A program made the position numbers and the translations under genes. Of a DNA stretch of 64,000 bases, positions 1 to 64,000 are shown piece after piece. Within the stretch, counting starts at the first letter, position 1, and every line of letters begins with the position of its first letter. This DNA is from Glandiceps talaboti. Lineage: Eukaryota; Hemichordata; Enteropneusta; Spengelidae. A model generated the notes under the pieces. That model had not been told where the DNA came from. It searched no databases and worked only from the letters and a program-made list of their open reading frames with translations. The stretch is from contig NC_135556.1 in the NCBI RefSeq assembly GCF_964340395.1, forward strand, positions 17,567,642-17,631,641. The letters are read 5' to 3'.

Positions 1-567
1 GGCGTAGTTTTTATATCCTTACACACAAAAGAATGAAAAGCTAGTTTTATTTAAAGAAATGGGTAGGGGGACCACAATATGCTGACTTGTAGGGATGGTG
101 TCTGTGTGGAAAGAGATCAATGTATTGCGTTACTAAAAGTCATGTCGGTATAACTATACACGAATAATCATTTACACCTACCCACCTTACCTATTAACCC
201 AACAATTTATTTTTCCCGCCCTTTCACACATCTATAAATAACTGCAGTTTGCATATTTCTACTGTCACTAGTACTGCTACTACTATAAAGAGACAGGTAA
301 CAGCTTTTGGTGAATATTGTCAATTGTTTTCATTTCTACATATAATTCCTCTTTAGCTTGGTTTTATCAGTGGATATTTTAGATCGTTTTTTTTTTCATT
401 ATAATCCCAGACATATTGTATTAACTTTTTTAGAATTGTACACCTGAAGAAGAGTCTGACGCTCGAAAAAAAACCTAGTATACGAAGTATGAGTCTCAAT
501 TACAAGTAATTGGTGGCATGATCTGGTCCTTCCTTTTCAGGTGTTATTTAAAGAACGTGGAGTTTAC
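1..567. other. gene A intron or 3' flank
   Basis: No exon is recognisable. I looked for homology to the gene B tail exon that sits 284 bp after its M4 exon and found none, so the gene A tail exons lie further left. Positions about 340-475 resemble the edge of a dispersed repeat (see findings). Confidence 0.5.
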
Positions 568-27836
<27,269 letters not shown>

Positions 27837-27943
27837 TATGTCATTTTCGTATTCTTCTGGACAGCCAAGCTATTTGCCCTGTCTACATGTTCAAGTGACG
27901 GCTTGTTTGCATCCTCCCACGAGACTCGTACCACTCTATGTAT

Positions 27944-27955
27944 TGAGCATGCGCA
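27944..27955 (+). promoter_or_regulatory. NRF-1-like site upstream of gene A start
   Basis: TGAGCATGCGCA differs by one base from the palindromic NRF-1 consensus and lies about 108 bp upstream of the gene A start codon. Vertebrate AMPA subunit promoters are known NRF-1 targets. Function here is inferred from position only. Confidence 0.35.
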
Positions 27956-28618
27956 AGGTTCTGCCATGAATAGTGATGACGACAGGCCCCTCGGGTAATA
28001 TCGATGCAACATAAGACGTGTTAACCCATAATCTCTCATCACATGACTAGTATGAACAAAAACAAAGTGTCAAATAAACAACAGTGCACACAGAATACGA
28101 AAACAATATTTTGTGATAGAGTGAGATAAGAAATTGAGATGCTAGGTTTAACAGCGTATGTTTTGTTTAGGTCAAACACCATTACCAATTCTTAAAGGTA
28201 ATTCCCCGTTTCTATTGTCACATCAGAACACAATCGACATACATTAGGTCTCACTTTAAAAGTATCAACATCAGCTATTGATGAAGGCACAAATTCCGAG
28301 GTACAAACCTTATGAAAATAATAATCTCATTTCTCTCATTTTTACTGCATAGTTTTTCTTTTAAAGTGTTTCATCACACGGGACATCAGAATAATGTATA
28401 TTAATTGCGTCCTAGACCACCTTGTACAAAATAAAAGAAGCTATAGTTAATAATTTACACTTGATATATGAATATGATATGGGGGATTGAGACCCTATAG
28501 TTATCACCAGTTGGATAATTCGACAACAACCCCCCCCCCCGCCCACACCCTCCAAACACATACACTGGCATGAGTATTTATCACATATTTATATGTGCAT
28601 AGATAATGTGCATAGATG

Positions 28619-28619
<1 letters not shown>

Positions 28620-28709
<90 letters not shown>

Positions 28710-28727
28710 AGAGAGACGGACAGACAG

Positions 28728-28820
<93 letters not shown>
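28620..28820. repeat. (GA)n then (TA)n microsatellite
   Basis: About 88 bp of GA followed by about 92 bp of TA, upstream of gene A. Confidence 0.98.
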
Positions 28821-28823
<3 letters not shown>

Positions 28824-30663
28824 TATTTTTATCATGTCCATGTGGTGGTTGTTTAGTTACTCCTCATGTAATTGAAGGATATGCAAGATTAAGTATCACA
28901 TGTTTGAGCAATTTTAAGCGAAATATTTACTCCTTTTACTTTTAACTTGACGTCCTGTTCTTTATGTTATGATAACTCGGACCCAGTAGTTGTGAGATAC
29001 TACCTGTGTTGCTAACTTCATCAGGTTATTTTTATAGCCACAATACCCTGTCTTGCCTTTCCTATCTCTAATAAGTGGGGGAAGAAATACATATATTGTA
29101 GAACGGCGCCACCACCTCCAGTGCGTATTTCTGAGTTTGTCCGCCTGATGATGCAATGTATTTAATTGTGGATGGGAACATTGTTCGGGGAAATTGGCGC
29201 TCTGACGACTTTTATGTTTCATCAAATATCAACTAGACTTCATTAATCCCACCTTTTCATGGCTATTATATTCGTGTTTTCGACAGACATTAATTTTATC
29301 GTGCATCATTTTTGGCGCCTTTGGAAAGGAAATATACAAAGCCGTTATCTACGTCCATTTTTAATTTGTCACCCATCGTCTGTACGTCATGAATTAATAA
29401 AAAAATTATCTTTCATAATAATAATAAGTGAGTTGTTGATACAATTTTCATCAGTAAATGTAGGTTGATGTGTATTCATCCTTGTCAAGTGCACAATGTA
29501 TGTGTATACATTAATCAATTTAAAAAAATGCTTTTATTGAACTAAGTGGGTTATACTTCGTTATTTTGTATGTATTGATATCTCAGGGGAACTTCAGTTA
29601 ATTTGGACAGAGTCAAATGATTTCAACAGTCGTATCACATACCACGTTGCACCTGATGACTTTTTCAGTAAAATGTCGCTGGCACTTTGAGACGGTGGAC
29701 GTCGGCGTATTATAATGTAACGTCATCAGGAAGCGCCTTCCGATCGAACTCCATAACATCTGCAGTTCAGTGTAGGAAAATGCTATGACATATACATGTA
29801 ACAGTGCCAATGTAGTTACTTCCAAGTATAGGGAGTGATTGACTGAAACATTCAATTTCATACCCAAATAATAGCCTGAAATGTTTATATGCTATACTAG
29901 CATATGCTAAATTCAATTTACGTGAACAAACCAAACAAATGATATTTTGAAATTTGATTTCTGGAAAGCAATATCTAAGAATTATGATAATTGAGGAAAA
30001 GTTCGAAAGTTCCAACTAAGTAGTTTACACATGCAATAGCCTCCGCGATAAGGACAAGATAATTCAACGTATTCCAGGCCTAGGGTATGAGCAGATGATT
30101 ATAATAAGCATTCTCAGATATTTTCTTTCTTGCGAGGGACTTAACTAAACCCTTTGGTCACGAGAATTTCAAGCTGAAAGGAGAAAAATATTTTAGACTT
30201 ATTATCTAATGCATTTTCGTTTCGATTGTACAACTCGTACCACTTCGTGTCTTTGACACTAGTCTGTACTGTTTGAGGAGATGACACTCGTAGTGATACA
30301 ATAAACGAGAGAAGGGAAGTCGTGTAGCATCCTGATATTATCACCTGTTGTGGGGGTGGGGGAATGGTGTTTGTGCAAGCTAGGTGATCGGTCCCTAAAT
30401 TTTCAAGGTTGTACGCAGGCACAAATACTATATGTTCGCATACGTGATGTGATTGCAGGTGTAGGCTACTCGATCGATCAGTTTGAGGTAAACAAGTTGA
30501 TTGCCATCTTTAGATATATGTATAATGGTGCAGTTTATACTTGTTTGTACTGTCTGCACGAGCTGTAGCTGGTCAATTTATTGAAACTTTTTTGTTTTGT
30601 AAAATATAAAGACACGCTAAATATTTTGCAGCATGAGGTGCATTGACTCATCTGTAGGTAAAC

Positions 30664-30666
<3 letters not shown>

Positions 30667-30695
<29 letters not shown>

Positions 30696-30873
30696 AAATT
30701 TGTGTGTGTATGTATGTATGTATGTATGTATGTATGTATGTATGTATGTATGTATGTATGTGTGTGTGGTGTATGTGTATGTATGTATGTATGTATGTAT
30801 GTATGTATGTATGTATGTATGTATGTATGTATGTATGTATGTATGTATGTGTATGTGTGTGTATGTGTGTATG
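30667..30873. repeat. (TG)n/(TATG)n microsatellite
   Basis: TG run then TATG units with GT interruptions. Overlapping ORFs are artefacts. Confidence 0.97.
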
Positions 30874-31332
30874 TAGCTGTACACATAATACTGTAACGGT
30901 AAAAACACGTAATGAATTGTATTTCACGATACAGATCACTGCCTCCATCGACGCACACAAAAACGTAATCATTCACGAGACACACTGCTGTGAAATAATA
31001 CATGAGGATTGCTATTACTAAAAGTGAATGACCTAGCTTGTGTCCCGACTATTGAATATTTAATGAGCATTACCATACATGCATAAGTATGTGGAGAAGT
31101 CAAACTAACATGTTGCCGGATTCAACATCAAGCATTCGCCCAAGAGTTAGACCAACCGATAAAATCGACCACCATTTCGACCAATCAAAGGTCTTTTAAT
31201 AAGTTATTGAAGAACATTTAGCGAACATATCTTTAGTTGATGATTGATGATAGTTTGTACCAGTTGCAGCCGGTGTTGGTTTAAAGGTAGCAATAGTATA
31301 TGCAGTTCGCTCACACATTGTATAGTAGAGGG

Positions 31333-31350
31333 TGGGGGGGGGGGGGGGGG
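31333..31350. repeat. poly(G) run
   Basis: About 18 G in the intergenic region. Confidence 0.9.
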
Positions 31351-32982
31351 CTATCGTGTTTTGTTCTCACATATCACAGACTTTTTTACAATCTGGCCCT
31401 TTATTTTCTGTCGTTCTGAGTGGTAATATAAAATGTTTTGTTCTCTTCATCTCTTTATTTACCTCGACTCTGTACTTCCAGCACTTAGACAAAATTTTGA
31501 AAGTAATCTTATCAATCACTGATCTGCATGAAGATTGCCAAAATTTTGTACGTGTTTTTTTCAAAAGAAGACGGTATAATGCAACCTCAAAGTGTTTTCA
31601 TGATGGCCAGTTCTTTCGATAGTTAACATGAGAAGAGAAAATCAACACTTCACAGATACCAGTGTTGTCTTCATACAATCGTGTTCATTTTTAGTCTTTA
31701 GAAAGGCAGCAAGATTGCATGCTACGATTTTTTTTCACAGTACAAGAAACACTGTTCGCTCGACCATCACGAAAATGCAGGCTCATAAATAAACAATTAC
31801 GCAGATATATACAAAAACTTACATACAGACATACGTTGACACAAAAGCAGACACGCAAAACAACATGTTCAATATACCGTTCAGCTTCTCTGTTTGATAA
31901 AACCACGCATATCTCTATAAGAAACTTCATATGCTACACTGTAACAGCAATATACAATTTATTGCTACAGTGTGTCCAAATGAAATAAACCATTTGAATA
32001 AACGTACTTCAGCAAGAGGCAGCAGACACGCGGACGCCATTGTTTTGACGACGGCATTTGATGTCTGCATGGTGGCACATCAATTCATTTCGTTTAAACA
32101 AAATGTTGCAAGAAACTGTACATTCTTCAATCTTTGCTGTGGCATGTGTAGTTTCGTATTTAATAGCTGCTACATGGTTGTATCAAAGAGAGAAGCTGTA
32201 CGGTAATTTGAAATTTGCTGTACATAGACATAAACGCCCATATATGTACTTACATCATGCCAAATTAAACAAGAAACGAGTTTTTATTAGAAGATTACTA
32301 TGGTTTAATAATTAACATATCAGTTATATGGACATTCTCACACAACGTGTAATTAAATCTCTTAAATATGAATTATGTAATTTCAATTCAGTCGTCGAAA
32401 TTATCAAAATGTTTTTAAAATAAACTTAAGACTATATGATCGGTCTCATGGCTATATCATGAGACAATCTCCAGGATTAGTGCAACTATAATGTGAGCTG
32501 TGACGATGGTCAGTTACTAGCTAGATACAAAAAAGAAGATTCTTCCAAATATGCTCCGCTACTTTTTCTGAACTCCGGTCTCGGTGACGTCAGACTTGAG
32601 TTTGCGCATTAGTGCCATTACAGGTGTCTAAGCCATCAATATGGAGAGTCTGTATGGACAATGGAAAACAAATAAAAAGAAAGACATTATCAGTATATAG
32701 CTTTTTAAAAAGAATGTTATTATGTACATGCAATGTCTTTATTTTGGTACATTCATATGACATATTGCACAGGCATCGAACACACCAAAACTCGAAATGA
32801 CTGTGAACTAAATGTATCCAGTACAAGGTATCTGTTACATGATCCAAAAGTCAATACACTATTACTGTATTATAATTTGCTCTGTCAAAGGAATTGAACG
32901 ATATACCATCAACGTACGCGTATAAGGAAATATAAGATTGAACATGATAAGTTTCATTGAACACGTTAATAATCGAAAGAGG

Positions 32983-33031
<49 letters not shown>
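32983..33031. repeat. (AAC)n microsatellite
   Basis: About 16 units in the intergenic region. Confidence 0.96.
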
Positions 33032-33032
<1 letters not shown>

Positions 33033-33393
33033 GAAGATCATTAACAACATCACCCCCCTCCTCGACATAAAACAAAAACAAAACAAAAAAATTCTCTTCA
33101 ATAGTGCTGTTGCATAATGTATATATAATTTGTGTTAGTTCAGGGCCTTGGGTTAAAACACAATGCAGCTAGTATATGTATTAGTCTGACCTCATGGATT
33201 AAATCCTCGGGACCAGTGCAAAACACCATTGTATAAAATCGATAAATTTACCAACTAATGATAAACTCTGTGACATTTTACTTGTCAATGTGCGGGAACC
33301 TTATTCACAATCACTGGCAATACAGGGAACCTTTCAAATATATTATTAATCAAGACGTGCACGAAAAGGCCAATTTATAACCACATAAAATAC

Positions 33394-33466
33394 GTATGTA
33401 TGTATGTATGTATGTATGTATGTATGTATGTATGTATGTATGTATGTATGTATGTATGTGTGTATG
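33394..33466. repeat. (TATG)n microsatellite
   Basis: About 18 units, roughly 0.8 kb downstream of the gene B stop. Confidence 0.96.
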
Positions 33467-34190
33467 TCATTGTTATATACTGTGTTTAATCATACATTGC
33501 ACGGAACAGTCCGACACAAACGAGTCGGTTTCTTCTTTTTTCACCTCAAAAGGCGATGCTGATATTATTTAAGCTCTTAAACAAATACCGACCCCTATCA
33601 TTCTTGAATGTACAATGGAGTACACGTCTAAACATTTCCATGACAACTCCGGTCATCGAACGAGGGAGACACAATACTACATATACTACACATGTATTAT
33701 TTTGAGCACACTTGCCATTGGTGGTGAAACGGTGATGCGCTTTTACCTTTAATTCTGGCGTGGTCAAAATAATTTTGGGGCGCTGTTCCTGTTTACAAAA
33801 ACATTCAAAAGCAGATCTTAGACATTTTCAGACAATTATCAACACATTATAACGTTTGACAAGCTACAGCATGCTGAATGGTTTTGGTTGCTGCGCTTTG
33901 TGATCTTTTGAAGAGATTACGTCTAATCGTGCATCGTTTGAATCTTTCTTTTACAACAATAACAAACAGCAAAGCATGCGATAGATCTCCAGATCTCCAA
34001 AATGTCATTTACAGAATGTATCATGCTTTTAAATGCTTTTGAGCTAAATGAAACAATTTGAATTCTATCATGCGCCCTTTTGATACATTAAGTGTTGGTC
34101 TAGAAAGTATGTGGGATTAGTCCATTTCAGTAATGTGTCTTTTTATGAGCAACTAAAGTATAAAGTGCAATGGAAGTGTAAGATTCAAGT

Positions 34191-34196
34191 TTTATT
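34191..34196 (-). terminator. candidate polyadenylation signal of gene B
   Basis: AATAAA on the minus strand, about 98 bp after the gene B stop and the first such hexamer downstream. The cleavage site itself cannot be seen. Confidence 0.4.
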
Positions 34197-34293
34197 AACC
34201 CTTGCTGATATTTAGATTACCCATATCTATTTAAACTCATGATATTATAAATATTGACCAACAAATCTTTTAGAAAAAAGTAAAATCATAGTG

Positions 34294-63891
<29,598 letters not shown>

Positions 63892-63949
63892 CTGGAATAC
63901 AAATTGGGTACGTTAGTTTCATATCCTAAGTTGCTAATTTCTACGATCC

Positions 63950-63951
<2 letters not shown>

Positions 63952-64000
<49 letters not shown>
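63952..64000. repeat. (AC)n microsatellite at window edge
   Basis: At least 49 bp, continuing past the window, in gene B intron 1. Confidence 0.97.

Larger units (their letters stand above)
27837..34293. other. intergenic region between gene A 5' end and gene B 3' end
   Basis: 6.5 kb holding the gene A 5' UTR/promoter side and the gene B 3' flank. No ORF shows family motifs or a spliceable series. It contains (GA)n/(TA)n, (CATA)n, poly(G) and (AAC)n arrays. The ORF-like stretch at 28962-29225 is unassigned (see findings). Confidence 0.65.

Noticed and set aside
31719-32315. Overlapping plus-strand ORFs of 85-91 codons in the intergenic region
   Set aside because: No family motifs, no splice-linked partners and ordinary for AT-rich noncoding DNA of this length.

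Overview
This window is animal nuclear DNA. It is AT-rich, intron-dense and full of microsatellites, with no prokaryotic gene organisation. It carries two closely related ionotropic glutamate receptor genes of the AMPA (GluA/GRIA) class in head-to-tail tandem, both on the minus strand. Near-vertebrate conservation of the pore and M4, plus tRNA-derived SINE and CR1/L2-like LINE debris, suggests an invertebrate bilaterian (deuterostome or lophotrochozoan). I cannot name the species from sequence alone.

Gene A runs from its start codon at 27836 down to 568. Fifteen exons join in frame to 864 residues, from signal peptide through amino-terminal domain (ATD), ligand-binding lobes S1 and S2, M1, the M2 pore loop, M3 and M4. 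Only its cytoplasmic tail lies off the left edge. Gene B runs from 63891 down to a TAA stop at 34294-34296. Sixteen exons encode about 910 residues, from just after the signal-peptide exon to a complete cytoplasmic tail; its first exon lies off the right edge. All shared introns sit at homologous positions in the same phase. All agonist-contact residues and the channel signature are present in both, so both look like working subunits that could co-assemble.

Layout: 1-567 intron or flank of gene A; 568-27836 gene A; 27837-34293 intergenic, with no convincing gene; 34294-63891 gene B; 63892-64000 intron of gene B. Introns hold (TA)n, (GA)n, (CATA)n, (CTGT)n and (AAC)n arrays, a CR1/L2-like LINE 3' end (about 6845-7655), a tRNA-derived SINE (about 8484-8830), a degenerate repeat array ending in (CAGA)n (about 23930-24895), foldback elements, and a 1.16-kb higher-order (CATA)n array.

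Two observations stand out. First, the paralogues are roughly 80% identical at the DNA level in most exons but share perfectly identical tracts of 204 bp (M1 to pore loop, running into the intron) and 106 bp (M4 exon), which points to recent gene conversion of channel-forming segments. Second, at least five intronic noncoding blocks are recognisably conserved between the genes in collinear order (introns 2, 3 and 4), as expected for duplicated and retained cis-regulatory elements.
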